Positions 23,444 to 32,939 of a stretch of DNA of 64,000 nucleotides are shown piece after piece. This DNA is from Synergistaceae bacterium. GTDB lineage: Bacteria; Synergistota; Synergistia; Synergistales; Aminobacteriaceae. The stretch spans positions 1 to 64,000 of the forward strand of contig JAFSWZ010000038.1 of assembly GCA_017450125.1 (NCBI GenBank). Reading direction: 5' to 3'. The position numbers were made by a program, and so were the translations under genes. How positions within the stretch are numbered: position 1 is the stretch's first letter; the number at the start of each line of letters is the position of its first letter. Below the pieces are notes generated by a model. The model did no database searches. It saw only the letters and a list, made by a program, of their open reading frames with translations, and was not told the DNA's origin.

Positions 23444-25200
23444 CTTGCGCACCCTATTCCGCAGGCCGCACACCCAGACAAACAATCAACCGTAAGTTCT
23501 CCGGCGTATGCTTTGTGCCTCTCCCTGAGCAGAAACTCTTTGCTGACACCAGTCTTCACGAAATCCCACGCAAGAGTCTCTGCCTCTCCTCTCTCTCGCG
23601 TAAACTCTTCCGGCTCAAGCCCGCAGTAACTGAACGCCTCGAGCCACCGCGACAGGTCAAAGTACTCCGTCCAGTTGTCGAACCTTGCTCCTGTCTGCCA
23701 CGCACGCAGGATAACTTCACCCGTCCTCTTGTCGCCGCGTGATAACACTCCCTCAAGGAAGGTCTGTTCCGGCTCGTGGTATGCGGCACTTATCGCGCGG
23801 TCGTGAATCTGCGACTTTATGTGCCGTCCCTTGTCGCGGAGCTCCTCGATGGAGTTCTGGCGTTCCCATTGAAACGGCGTGTGTGCCTTCGGGACAAAAC
23901 CCGACACCGACACGCTCACAGTAACTTTTCTGCGTCCCATAGAACGTCCGAGCTTCAGTATCTGGTAGGAGAGCTCGGCTATTGCGTCAAGGTCGTCGTA
24001 CGTCTCCGTAGGAAGTCCCATCATGAAATACAGCTTTACCCTGTCCCATCCGCGCGAGAATATCTCCCTGAGACAGTTCATTATCATTTCTTCGTTGATG
24101 CCCTTGTTGATTACGTCCCTCATTCTCTGTGTTCCTGCTTCCGGCGCAAAAGTTATGCTCCCGTGCTTCGAGCGCAGACCCTCGAGCCTCTCCGCCAAGC
24201 CCACAGAGAAGCCGTCCATCCTGAGGCTCGGAAGACTGAGCTTCGCGCGGCGTTCGTTGAGTTCGGGCGACAGGTCGTCGATGAGCTGCTCTATCCCCGA
24301 ATAGTCGCAAGAAGCCAGCGACAATAACCCGGCTTCCTCCCAGCCTGTGGTCTTGAGTATGCTGAGTATCGATGTCTTGGCCTCGTCGACCGGCCTCTCG
24401 CGTACGGGTCTGTTGACCATTCCGGCCTGGCAGAACCTGCACCCGCGCGAACATCCCCTGAAGAGTTCGACAGCCGCACGGTCATGCACAATCCCGACGC
24501 TCGGGACAATCATTGACGAGAGCGTGAATATTTCCCGTGAAATCTGACGCACCACATTGTGGGGAAAAAGAGGCACGTACATTCCCGGAAGAGAAGCAAT
24601 CTGCTGCAGGCGTTCAGCTCGAGGCAGTCCCTTCGTCTCCGCGAGCACGGGCAGCAGCGACGGCAGCAACGCTTCAGCCTCTCCTACGCAGAACACGTCG
24701 ATGAAGCTGCTCATGGGTTCGGGGACATATGCTCCGTAACCTCCCGCGATGACTATCGGGTCAGCCTCCGAACGCTCTGCGCTCCTTACCCTCAGGCCTG
24801 CTAGGTCTATCATCGTGAGAATGTTCGTGTAACCCGCCTCGTGAGGGAGTGTGAACGCGATAACGTCAAAGTCCTTCAGAGGCTTGCGGTGCTCCGTCGA
24901 TGTAAGGGGAGTGTTTGTGCGGCGCATAAGCTCTTCCATGTCCGGCCACACGCAGTATGCCCTGTCAGCAAGATACCCGCCATCCATTCCGTAAATGAAC
25001 GCCTCGATTATCTGGAAGCCGTAGTAACTCATGCCGATTTCGTACACGTCGGGGAAAGCAAGGCATATTTTGAGCCTCGAAGCATCCCACTCCGTTTTAG
25101 GGTACGGCCTCCACTCGCTCCCGGCGTAACGCGACGGACGCGATACCTGAGACATCAACGCCCATTCAGGACTGGCGAACTCCTCAAAATCTCCGGCCAT
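23440..25200 (-). CDS. TIGR03960 family B12-binding-like radical SAM protein
   Basis: A 586-residue protein. The N-terminal half resembles a cobalamin-binding-type domain (YEIGMSYYGFQI, AFTLPHEAGYTN). The radical SAM core carries the CxxxCxxC cluster motif in GCSRGCRFCQAG, followed by the usual glycine-rich strands and TFAPEAGTQRMR. The function of this family is unsettled. The ATG at 25200 is favoured over an upstream in-frame start because the family begins shortly before FASPEWALM; it overlaps rodA by 17 bases. Its partner follows immediately. Confidence 0.88.
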   Translation of the reverse strand: MAGDFEEFASPEWALMSQVSRPSRYAGSEWRPYPKTEWDASRLKICLAFPDVYEIGMSYYGFQIIEAFIYGMDGGYLADRAYCVWPDMEELMRRTNTPLTSTEHRKPLKDFDVIAFTLPHEAGYTNILTMIDLAGLRVRSAERSEADPIVIAGGYGAYVPEPMSSFIDVFCVGEAEALLPSLLPVLAETKGLPRAERLQQIASLPGMYVPLFPHNVVRQISREIFTLSSMIVPSVGIVHDRAAVELFRGCSRGCRFCQAGMVNRPVRERPVDEAKTSILSILKTTGWEEAGLLSLASCDYSGIEQLIDDLSPELNERRAKLSLPSLRMDGFSVGLAERLEGLRSKHGSITFAPEAGTQRMRDVINKGINEEMIMNCLREIFSRGWDRVKLYFMMGLPTETYDDLDAIAELSYQILKLGRSMGRRKVTVSVSVSGFVPKAHTPFQWERQNSIEELRDKGRHIKSQIHDRAISAAYHEPEQTFLEGVLSRGDKRTGEVILRAWQTGARFDNWTEYFDLSRWLEAFSYCGLEPEEFTRERGEAETLAWDFVKTGVSKEFLLRERHKAYAGELTVDCLSGCAACGIGCAR

Positions 25201-26302
25201 TGCTCGTACCCTCCACATAAACGCTCGCCACAAGTCCCAGTGCCATAAACGTAGCAAGCAAAGAACTTCCTCCGTAGCTCAGGAACGGCAGAGGCAGCCC
25301 GGTTACTGGCGTGAAGCCTATGCTCATTCCGATGCTCTCGACCGTCTGAAACCACAGCCACGACGCTACTCCCGCAACAAGAATCTTGCTCCGCCTGTCC
25401 CTGCTTCTCGTTCCGGCCAAGATAACGCGGTACAGCAGAAGACCGAACAGGAACACGAGCAGGAGGTTGCCGATGAAGCCGAACTCCTCAGAAAAGACGC
25501 TGAAGATGAAGTCGGTGTGAGGTTCGGGGAGGAATTTCAGCTTGCTCTGCGTTCCCATCATGAAGCCCTTGCCCGCAAGTCCACCAGAACCTACGGCGAT
25601 GCGCGACTGTATCACGTTGTAGCCCGCGCCGAGAGGGTCTCTCATCGGGTCAAAGAAGACAAGTATTCTGTTGCGCTGGTAGTCTTTCAGCAGGAAGAAA
25701 TACATCAGCGGTCCGGCAGCAATTCCCAGCCCCACGAGACCGCCCAAGTACTTCATGGGAGTTCCGGCGGCAAGAAGCATCCCGAACGAGATCACCATGT
25801 ACACGAGCGCGCTCCCTGCGTCGGGCTGAATCAGAACCAGAACAACGGGCAGCATTATCACTCCCAGTCCTGCGGAAAACGTCTTGAAGTCCAGCGGCGG
25901 GTAACGGCTGAGGAACTTCGACATCATGAGGATTATCGCTATCTTCGCGAACTCTGAGGGCTGGAAGCGTATTCCGCCGACACCTATCCAGCTCTGCGCT
26001 CCCTTGACCTTCGGCGCGAGAAGATCCGTCAGCAGCAGCATCAGCAGCATCAGCCCGAACAGCGGATAAGCTCCCTCGAGGAACTTGTGATGCCCGAACA
26101 CCATGACCAGCAGCATCGCGAGAATGCTCACCACCAGCCACGCTGCCTGCTTCATCGCGTAGTCGAAGCCGCGCCCCGAAGTCCCTGCCGCCGCACTGTA
26201 GATACAGAACACCCCCCACAATGACAGCATGACCGCACAGCCAAGCATCAGCCTGTCCGTCATGATCAGGTCGTCCTTGAGGGAGGCAAAAAAGTCCTTC
26301 AT
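25184..26302 (-). CDS. rodA: Peptidoglycan glycosyltransferase RodA (SEDS family)
   Basis: Inner-membrane lipid II polymerase of the elongasome that works with PBP2. The 372-residue protein has about ten helices, the SEDS aspartate-region motif near FIFSVFSEEFGFIG and the C-terminal GLPLPFLSYGGSS loop. Length fits RodA. Its position after minCDE and in the same transcript as mrdA and mreBCD favours RodA over FtsW. Confidence 0.94.
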   Translation of the reverse strand: MKDFFASLKDDLIMTDRLMLGCAVMLSLWGVFCIYSAAAGTSGRGFDYAMKQAAWLVVSILAMLLVMVFGHHKFLEGAYPLFGLMLLMLLLTDLLAPKVKGAQSWIGVGGIRFQPSEFAKIAIILMMSKFLSRYPPLDFKTFSAGLGVIMLPVVLVLIQPDAGSALVYMVISFGMLLAAGTPMKYLGGLVGLGIAAGPLMYFFLLKDYQRNRILVFFDPMRDPLGAGYNVIQSRIAVGSGGLAGKGFMMGTQSKLKFLPEPHTDFIFSVFSEEFGFIGNLLLVFLFGLLLYRVILAGTRSRDRRSKILVAGVASWLWFQTVESIGMSIGFTPVTGLPLPFLSYGGSSLLATFMALGLVASVYVEGTSNGRRF

Positions 26303-26305
26303 CCG

Positions 26306-26581
26306 TTACTGCAGCTCTATGCTTCCGCGCTTTATCCTGATTACAGGGATGTTTGCCACGAGAGCTGTGGCCTGGTCGTCCTGGTCAAGGCTGATCTCTA
26401 TCTTGTTGGTCTCGATGTCCATATATTTGGTCAGAACTTCCACTATCTCGTCGCGGAGATTGTCCAGAAGCTGGGGGGATATGTCCGTCCTGTCATGCAT
26501 AAGCACTATCTGTAAGCGGTTCTTGGCCTTCTGGCGTGAACCCTCGCTGCCTCCTCCGAATAATTTTTTCAGGAAATCCAT
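26306..26581 (-). CDS. minE: Cell division topological specificity factor MinE
   Basis: A 91-residue protein with the amphipathic MDFLKKLFGG membrane-targeting start, the MinD-contact helix (RLQIVLMHDR) and the dimerising beta domain. It drives MinD off the membrane to produce pole-to-pole oscillation. It follows minD by 12 bases and precedes rodA by three. Confidence 0.94.
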   Translation of the reverse strand: MDFLKKLFGGGSEGSRQKAKNRLQIVLMHDRTDISPQLLDNLRDEIVEVLTKYMDIETNKIEISLDQDDQATALVANIPVIRIKRGSIELQ

Positions 26582-26593
26582 CGTTATCCTCCT

Positions 26594-27406
26594 TTATCTT
26601 TTGCGTCTGCCCGTGAAGAACTGCTTTATCTTGCTGATGAAGCCTCTCGTTGCGTAACTCTCCAGATCCATCAGAGGCACGTCATGGCCAAGAAGACGCT
26701 CCGCAATGTTCAGGTACGCCTGAGCCGCAGGAGAGTCCAGCGTCATAGTCATGGGTTCGCCGTTGTTGGTGGCGCGGATAACGCTCTCGTCTTCCGGCAC
26801 AACGCCGATGAGGTCGATCGACAGCACATCGAGAATATCATCCTTCGCGAGCATGTCGCCGTCCTGAACCATGTTAGGCCTCAGACGGTTAATGATCAGG
26901 CGTATAGGGGACTTGCCCATTGATTCGAGCATCCCGATTATCCTGTCCGCGTCCCTGACTGAGGGGATTTCCGGCGTTGTAACAACAAGAGCCTCGTCAG
27001 CACCTGCGGCCGCGTTCTTGAAGCCGCCCTCTATGCCTGCGGGACAGTCCAGAAGCACGAAGTCGAAGTCCGGCCTGAGCTCCTCGCACAGAGCGACCAT
27101 CTGTTCCGGGTTGACCGCGTCTTTGGTGCGGGTCTGCGCGGCGGGAAGAAGGTACAGTCCCGGCACTCTCTTGTCCTTAACGAGAGCCTGAGCCATCTTG
27201 CAGGTTTTCTCTATGACATCGATGAAGTTATACACGACTCTGTTTTCGAGGCCCATTATCACGTCGAGATTGCGCAGGCCTACATCCGCATCAACCGCAA
27301 CGACTTTCTTGCCGAACTTGGCCAGAGCCGCCGCGATGTTTGCAGTGGAAGTTGTCTTGCCTACCCCGCCTTTGCCTGAGGTAGTTACTATTACACGTGC
27401 TGACAT
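26594..27406 (-). CDS. minD: Septum site-determining ATPase MinD
   Basis: A ParA/MinD-type ATPase of 270 residues. The deviant Walker A GKGGVGKT is at residues 11-18, the switch region DCPAGIEGG is present, and the C-terminus ends in a basic amphipathic helix (KIKQFFTGRRKR) for ATP-dependent membrane binding. It positions MinC with MinE. It lies in minC-minD-minE order with short gaps. Confidence 0.95.
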   Translation of the reverse strand: MSARVIVTTSGKGGVGKTTSTANIAAALAKFGKKVVAVDADVGLRNLDVIMGLENRVVYNFIDVIEKTCKMAQALVKDKRVPGLYLLPAAQTRTKDAVNPEQMVALCEELRPDFDFVLLDCPAGIEGGFKNAAAGADEALVVTTPEIPSVRDADRIIGMLESMGKSPIRLIINRLRPNMVQDGDMLAKDDILDVLSIDLIGVVPEDESVIRATNNGEPMTMTLDSPAAQAYLNIAERLLGHDVPLMDLESYATRGFISKIKQFFTGRRKR

Positions 27407-27423
27407 TTAGAGTTTATGCCCTC

Positions 27424-28173
27424 CTATAGTTTTTTCTCAGCTGAGAAGAATTTATGTTCCCGTATGACCGGCGCGCCGTCTTCAAGAGTGATTAATACTC
27501 CTTTGCGCCAGCATGTTGTGGATTTGGGATCAGCGTAACACAGTTTGTTGCCGATTCTGACCTGAGGTGTCTCGAAGCTCCCTGCCCACACGAACACGTC
27601 ATCACGTCCGAACCCTCCTGCGTGGACGACTCCGAGCAGGCGGCCTGCGACAATGACGCTTCCTCCGGCCTTGACCTCCGCGCCGGGATTCAGGTGCCCC
27701 CACACGAGGACATCGCCGTCGGTCTCGATTCTCTGGCCGCTCCTCATGGACGTGTAGACCACGCGGAGTTCGGGAGCGCGGATGAGTTCGGGGGGAGTTT
27801 CGGGCTTGGGAGCGTTGTCGATCTCCTGCATTGGCTCTGTCGTACACAGTCCGGCGGCCTTGAAGAGTGAGACGCTGTTCTGGTTGCTCGACAGCCAAGC
27901 GAGAATCTTCAGCCCCTTCTCCCACACGACGCTCTGAAGCATGTTGAGCACGAGACGGCGGGAACACTCGCGGCTTCCGAAGTCGAAGACCATTCCCTGA
28001 CTGTCAGAGAGCTTGTAGACGCTTGACGGTATCCCGACGAGCGTGTCGAACAGTTCCTTCTCCGTCAAGGTCTCAGGCAGGTTGAACTTTATGCCGTAGT
28101 GAGTCCTCTCAGGTTTCGGCTGAGCTCCGGGCCTCTTGATTTTGCGCAAAAGATTCAAATTGGGTATCTTCAT
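27424..28173 (-). CDS. minC: Septum site-determining protein MinC
   Basis: A 249-residue FtsZ-assembly inhibitor. The N-terminal domain (about 25-125) is followed by a proline-rich linker and the C-terminal right-handed beta-helix domain with VWGHLNPGAEVKAGGSVIV and AGRLLGVVHAG, the MinD/FtsZ-tail contact region. It starts at ATG 28173, 78 bases after mrdA; no terminator is visible in that gap, so it is probably read from the mre side. Confidence 0.92.
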   Translation of the reverse strand: MKIPNLNLLRKIKRPGAQPKPERTHYGIKFNLPETLTEKELFDTLVGIPSSVYKLSDSQGMVFDFGSRECSRRLVLNMLQSVVWEKGLKILAWLSSNQNSVSLFKAAGLCTTEPMQEIDNAPKPETPPELIRAPELRVVYTSMRSGQRIETDGDVLVWGHLNPGAEVKAGGSVIVAGRLLGVVHAGGFGRDDVFVWAGSFETPQVRIGNKLCYADPKSTTCWRKGVLITLEDGAPVIREHKFFSAEKKL

Positions 28174-28251
28174 CGTTAGGTCATCATGTCAAAAAATTTT
28201 GTGTGCTGGTGTAATGTTATGTGAATGCTGAAATTTTGCAAGTGTTAATTT

Positions 28252-29964
28252 CTAGTGAGACAGCAAATACGCTAACAATTCCCCGACCATAGGACCGGCT
28301 ACCGAGCTCCCGTGCTTGCCGCCTTCAACCACAGCTACCGCAACATACTTCGGAGCTTCCGCAGGAGCATAGCCCGCAAAAAGTGCGTGGTCATCACCGT
28401 GAGAGTTCTGCGCCGTTCCTGTCTTGCCCGCAACGTGAACACCGAAACGCCCCGCACGCGAGCCCGTGCCCCTGCTCACGACAGCTTCAAGCCCCTTCTG
28501 TACAATAGCCAGCTTCGCGGGGTTCAGGCCGATGTTCTCGGGAGTCTTGTAGCCTTTTGCGTTGAGGTGAGGAGTAACCATCTTCCCGCCGTTCGCAACA
28601 GCAGCATAGACTCTCGCAATCTGCAAAGGAGTCATGAGCATATAGCCCTGCCCTATCGAGTAGTTCACAGTGTCGCCGCTTCCCCAAGCCCTGCCGAAAC
28701 GGCGCATCTTCCATTCATCTCCGGCTATGTTTCCGCCGCTCTCGCCCGGAAGGTCAATTCCTGTAGGCTCTCCCAAGTGAAACTTTTTCCCCCACTTTAT
28801 GAGCCGCTCAATCCCTGTCCTCAGTCCTACCTGATAATAGAACACGTCGCACGAATGCTGAAGCCCGCCGATAACGTTCAGGCTTCCGTGCCCAGAATGC
28901 TTCCAACACTTGAACAGGTGCGTACCCATTCTGAGGCCTCCCCTGCAGGCAATCATTGTGCTCTGGGTTATCGTGCCTTCCTCGAGCGCGGCGATCGACA
29001 TGAAGGCCTTGAACGTCGACGCAGGGGGGTACACTCCCGCAATGGCTCTGTTGAGCATGGGACGTGCAGGGTCGTTAATGAGTGCGTTCCACTCGCGGCC
29101 GGAAACTCCCCACGCTAAGGGGTTGTTGTCGTAAACGGGGTTTGAGGCCAGCGCGAGGACTTCACCGGTGTTGACATCCATTGCGACAATCGCACCCTTC
29201 CAGTCCTTGAGGAGTTCGACGGCCAGCTTCTGCGCCCCCATGTCAAGCGTGAGGTGAATGTCCTCTCCCTTGACGGCGGGGTTAGCGTCGAGAGTGCGGA
29301 TTCTTCTGCCCCTCGCGTCAACCTCCAGGGACTCTTGGCCGGGCGAACCGCGAAGTTCTGCCTCGTATGCCCGCTCAATCCCCGACTTGCCGATGAGGTC
29401 GCCTCCGACGTAGCCTTCGTCCGAACGTGCCTTGAGCTCACTCTCCGAGATTTCGCCGACGTAACCCAAAACGTTCGCGGCCGTGCTTCCTGCGGGGTAA
29501 GTCCTCCGCCACACGCTCAGCGGGAAGAGTTCGCGCGGAAAGTCATAGTCCGCTACGAGTTCCGCCATCTGCGTCATCGTGAGGTTGGGGACGATCTTCA
29601 TCACGCGGTAAGGTGCTAACCTCTGTTGCTTGATGGTCTTCTCGAGGTCAGCGACGCTCATCGGGATGCCGTGCCTCATGAGAATCTTGCTGAGGTGCTC
29701 GAGCTTCTCGGGGGTATTGAGGTCGAGGGGGTAGCCCATTATGCTGAAGGTAGTGTCGTTGACGGCCAGAGGTACGCCGTTGCGGTCGAAGATTTCGCCT
29801 CTTGGTGCGGCGAAACGTATCAGACGAAGCCTGTTGTTGTGCGCGAGGCGTATATACTTGTCGCCTTGCCTGATCTGACAGAAGTACAGCCCGCCGACGA
29901 GAATAGCCAGAATCAGAAACATAAGATACCTGAAGTTGTTTAGCCTGCTGTCCAATAATTCCAT
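28252..29964 (-). CDS. mrdA: Penicillin-binding protein 2 (elongasome transpeptidase)
   Basis: Class B PBP of 570 residues, cross-linking peptidoglycan with RodA. It has a single N-terminal membrane anchor (RYLMFLILAILVGG), a pedestal with the APRGEIFDRNG motif, and a transpeptidase domain with STFK (active serine near 316), SCD in place of SxN, and KTGTAQ near the C-terminus. The order mreB-mreC-mreD-mrdA is the classic elongasome arrangement. Confidence 0.95.
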   Translation of the reverse strand: MELLDSRLNNFRYLMFLILAILVGGLYFCQIRQGDKYIRLAHNNRLRLIRFAAPRGEIFDRNGVPLAVNDTTFSIMGYPLDLNTPEKLEHLSKILMRHGIPMSVADLEKTIKQQRLAPYRVMKIVPNLTMTQMAELVADYDFPRELFPLSVWRRTYPAGSTAANVLGYVGEISESELKARSDEGYVGGDLIGKSGIERAYEAELRGSPGQESLEVDARGRRIRTLDANPAVKGEDIHLTLDMGAQKLAVELLKDWKGAIVAMDVNTGEVLALASNPVYDNNPLAWGVSGREWNALINDPARPMLNRAIAGVYPPASTFKAFMSIAALEEGTITQSTMIACRGGLRMGTHLFKCWKHSGHGSLNVIGGLQHSCDVFYYQVGLRTGIERLIKWGKKFHLGEPTGIDLPGESGGNIAGDEWKMRRFGRAWGSGDTVNYSIGQGYMLMTPLQIARVYAAVANGGKMVTPHLNAKGYKTPENIGLNPAKLAIVQKGLEAVVSRGTGSRAGRFGVHVAGKTGTAQNSHGDDHALFAGYAPAEAPKYVAVAVVEGGKHGSSVAGPMVGELLAYLLSH

Positions 29965-29985
29965 GCCGTGAAAATCTCCTGTAAT

Positions 29986-30453
29986 CTAGACTTTGCTGTT
30001 CCTGACATGACGCAGATAAACATACATGCTGAAGAGTATTGCGGGCAGTGAGTACATCTGCTGCATGAGAAAGAAATTCCAGCCCGCCGCCCATCCGAGT
30101 ATCAGGACGGGAAGCATCGGTGGCACAAGCTGCGAGACCTCGAACAGCCCGAAGACCAGAAAGCTCGTCCCGCTCGCCCGACCCTGCGGAGGAATCATCC
30201 CCCAGACCTGAATCACGACCACCACCACAATAACATAGCCCAGCGTGAAGAAGCCGGGTATTCCGACCCACCGCAAGTCCCAGAGTATTCCGCCAGCCCA
30301 CGCCGCCCATATTGCCCACAAGGAATCCTCGCTACCTTCGTCGGTCAGGAGCTTGTAGACGATGCCGAGCATGAACAGTCCTGGAAGCTGCATTCCGCCG
30401 CCGGTGAAGACGGTCAGCAGGTCCTGAACGAGCCACAAGATAACCAGCGTCAT
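29986..30453 (-). CDS. mreD: Rod shape-determining protein MreD
   Basis: A 155-residue protein with four or five membrane helices, diverged in sequence but of the right size and in the exact mreC-mreD-mrdA slot. It is thought to stabilise the MreC-PBP2-RodA complex in the membrane. A charged segment (LTDEGSEDSL) lies between the early helices. Identification rests mainly on context and topology. Confidence 0.82.
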   Translation of the reverse strand: MTLVILWLVQDLLTVFTGGGMQLPGLFMLGIVYKLLTDEGSEDSLWAIWAAWAGGILWDLRWVGIPGFFTLGYVIVVVVVIQVWGMIPPQGRASGTSFLVFGLFEVSQLVPPMLPVLILGWAAGWNFFLMQQMYSLPAILFSMYVYLRHVRNSKV

Positions 30454-30456
30454 CGT

Positions 30457-31224
30457 TCAGTAGCTCACGGTGTAGAAGCCTGACATGTCTGCGCCGGGTT
30501 CTACTCTGTACGTCGTATAGCCGTCAACACCGGCCATGAGCTCACCGGCAATCTGTCCTATGGGAAGCCCGGGCGGGAGCTGTTCGCCAATCATCGCGGT
30601 GCTGACCTTCATTCCGGCTCTCACTCCTCTTCCTGCAGGAATATACCGCAAGAGCACCGCACCTGTCCCGTCTCCGGCAACGACTCCGAGTTCGCGGGTC
30701 TCCTCGATTACCGCAGGAATCATGAACGACGGCGAAGTGATTAACTCAGCCCACGAGGACATTGCGGAAACGGAGCTTATCCGTCCGACGAGATAACCTC
30801 TGCTGAAGACAGGCAGCCCCTGCGTAATCTTGTCCTGTCCGCCTCTGTCTATGCGGATCTCGCTCCACCAGGACATGGGCGAACGCAGAGTTACACGGGC
30901 AGTACGTGCCTCGCTGTCCGCAGAGGTGTAGACGCTCTCCCCCGCGAACTTGGCCAAGTCAAGGCGCAGGCGGGCATTCTCGTTCTTTAGGCGCGAGACT
31001 TCCTCGTTGAGCTTGTCCACGTCGGACGAACGGGACTTCCAGCCGAGATATATATCTCTCAGGACTACGGCAGGATACTCGGGAATGAAGAGAATGCTTC
31101 CCCACAGGTCAACGATGTCCTTCATTACTCCGAGCCCCGAACTTACGCCCAGAAGGAACACACCGAGAATAAGGGCAGTAAGCCCGTGAACAAGCTCACG
31201 TGTGGTGCTGCGAGTGTTGTCCAT
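30457..31224 (-). CDS. mreC: Rod shape-determining protein MreC
   Basis: A 255-residue bitopic membrane protein. One N-terminal anchor is followed by a coiled coil (about 70-100, VDKLNEEVSRLKNENARLRL) and a two-barrel extracytoplasmic domain with GYLVGRISSV and the DGTGAVLLRYIP region. It activates PBP2/RodA. It shares one base with the mreB stop. Confidence 0.93.
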   Translation of the reverse strand: MDNTRSTTRELVHGLTALILGVFLLGVSSGLGVMKDIVDLWGSILFIPEYPAVVLRDIYLGWKSRSSDVDKLNEEVSRLKNENARLRLDLAKFAGESVYTSADSEARTARVTLRSPMSWWSEIRIDRGGQDKITQGLPVFSRGYLVGRISSVSAMSSWAELITSPSFMIPAVIEETRELGVVAGDGTGAVLLRYIPAGRGVRAGMKVSTAMIGEQLPPGLPIGQIAGELMAGVDGYTTYRVEPGADMSGFYTVSY

Positions 31225-32279
31225 CAGCGTGAACCGCGCTCAACCGACATGAGCACGCGGCGCATCGTCCCGAGATTGTCGAGAATCTTGCCGACACCCA
31301 ACGCTACGGAGTTCAGGGGCTGTTCTGCGACGATTACGGGGGTGTTTATGGCTCTGGATAGCCTCTCGCTGAAGCCCCGCATCAACGCAACGCCGCCCGT
31401 GAGGATTATTCCTCTGTCGACGACATCTTTGGCGAGTTCGGGTGGCATCTTCTCGAGCGCAACCTTGACCATGTCTTCAATGCCCGTGAAGATGGGCTCC
31501 ATTGCCTCGCGAACCTCGACTGACGAAATCGTGTCGCTCTTCGGAAGGCCGCCCGACAAGTCCCGTCCCTTGACGTTCATCTCGAGTTCTGAGGCAAGCG
31601 GAAGAGCACTCCCTATCGTGTTCTTGACCTCCTCAGCTGTACTCTCGCCGATAAGCAGGGCATAGCGTGAACGCACCATCGCAATTATTGTGTTGTCCAT
31701 CATCTTGCCGGCAGTTCGGAGAGAGCTTGTTACGACGATTCCGCCGAGAGAAATCACGCTGACTTCGCTCGTTCCGCCGCCTATGTCGATAACCATGCAG
31801 CCATTGGGCTTGTCGATGGGAAGTCCCACCCCCAGTGCCGCACTTATCGGCTCTTCGACGACGTATGCTTCACTTGCTCCTGCTCCGAGCGTCGCATCAA
31901 TTACAGCTTTGCGTTCAACCTCCGTAACTTCTGCTGGTATCGAGATTACTACGCGCGGATGAACCATGAAGGTATTGCTGGAACTTACGCGCTTTATGCA
32001 GTAGCGTATGAGCTCCTGCGTCATGTCGAAGTTCGCGATGACTCCGCCTTCAAGAGGCCATATCGCGTCAATCCCTGCCGGAACTTTCCCCGACATTGCT
32101 TTTGCGTCCGAACCCACAGCTATAACGTCGAACCCCTCGCCTCTCGGCCTTCTCTTAACGGCGACTGCAGAAGGTTCGCTGAAGACTATTCCTTTGTCCT
32201 TGACGTAGACTACTATATTTGACGAGCCGAGATCTATTCCTACGTCCATGCCTAACATGCCTGATAACAGCTTGAACAT
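31224..32279 (-). CDS. mreB: Rod shape-determining actin homologue MreB
   Basis: A 351-residue actin-fold ATPase whose membrane filaments guide lateral wall synthesis. Phosphate-1 motif GIDLGSSN, phosphate-2 VIDIGGGTSEV and the adenosine motif TGGVALMRGF are all present. The N-terminal MFKLLSGMLGMD could act as a membrane-binding amphipathic helix. It begins the mreBCD-mrdA group. Confidence 0.96.
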   Translation of the reverse strand: MFKLLSGMLGMDVGIDLGSSNIVVYVKDKGIVFSEPSAVAVKRRPRGEGFDVIAVGSDAKAMSGKVPAGIDAIWPLEGGVIANFDMTQELIRYCIKRVSSSNTFMVHPRVVISIPAEVTEVERKAVIDATLGAGASEAYVVEEPISAALGVGLPIDKPNGCMVIDIGGGTSEVSVISLGGIVVTSSLRTAGKMMDNTIIAMVRSRYALLIGESTAEEVKNTIGSALPLASELEMNVKGRDLSGGLPKSDTISSVEVREAMEPIFTGIEDMVKVALEKMPPELAKDVVDRGIILTGGVALMRGFSERLSRAINTPVIVAEQPLNSVALGVGKILDNLGTMRRVLMSVERGSR

Positions 32280-32294
32280 TGTGCGGTGCTTCTC

Positions 32295-32930
32295 CTATCT
32301 CGGCCAGTACGGATTCATTTCGCGTTCCGCCGCAATGCTGGTGTCCGGGCCGTGTCCGGGAAGGACGTGCAGGCCGTCAGGCAGGGTGTCGAGCCGTCGG
32401 AGCGAGGCCTCAAGTTTCAGGTCGTCTCCGCCCTCGAGGTCAGTGCGCCCGACGCTCTGCGCAAAGAGAGTATCCCCCGACAGCAGGACGTGATGCCCCT
32501 CTTTGTCCGTAACCATGTAGCACACGCTGCCTTCTGTGTGGCCGGGTGTCTCCATGACCTTGATTGTGTAGCCGGGAAACTCGATAACTCTGCCTTCCTC
32601 GACCTCCTTGAAGTTCGCTAAGCCCTTGCACTTCACCCCGAGCAGTGCCTGAAGGCGTGTTGACGGGTGAGCGAGGCTGAACGCATCACGCGCACCAATA
32701 TAGACGTTGTCCCCGACGTAGTCCGTGAGTTCGTGGATGCCGGCGATGTGGTCTATGTGTCCGTGCGTCAGCAGAACCATCGTGAGCTTCAGGCCGTGTT
32801 CCGCGATGAAGTCCCTGACCTCTTGGGTGTCGCCGCCCGGGTCGACAAAGAATGCTTCTCTGGTTTCGTCGTCCCAGAACAGATAGCCGTTCGTCCACAA
32901 TGCTCCCAATGGGAAACTCTTATAGTTCAT
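32295..32930 (-). CDS. MBL-fold metallohydrolase (glyoxalase II-like)
   Basis: A 211-residue metallo-beta-lactamase-fold hydrolase with the metal motif THGHIDH near residues 57-63, METPGHTEGSVC and the distal GHGPDTS. This class (YcbL/GloB-like) hydrolyses thioesters or related small molecules; the substrate is unknown. It lies between dtd and mreB, with 9- and 15-base gaps. The relA-dtd-MBL order is frequent in Firmicutes-like genomes, so the link is probably conserved. Confidence 0.88.
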   Translation of the reverse strand: MNYKSFPLGALWTNGYLFWDDETREAFFVDPGGDTQEVRDFIAEHGLKLTMVLLTHGHIDHIAGIHELTDYVGDNVYIGARDAFSLAHPSTRLQALLGVKCKGLANFKEVEEGRVIEFPGYTIKVMETPGHTEGSVCYMVTDKEGHHVLLSGDTLFAQSVGRTDLEGGDDLKLEASLRRLDTLPDGLHVLPGHGPDTSIAAEREMNPYWPR

Positions 32931-32939
32931 GAAAATAAT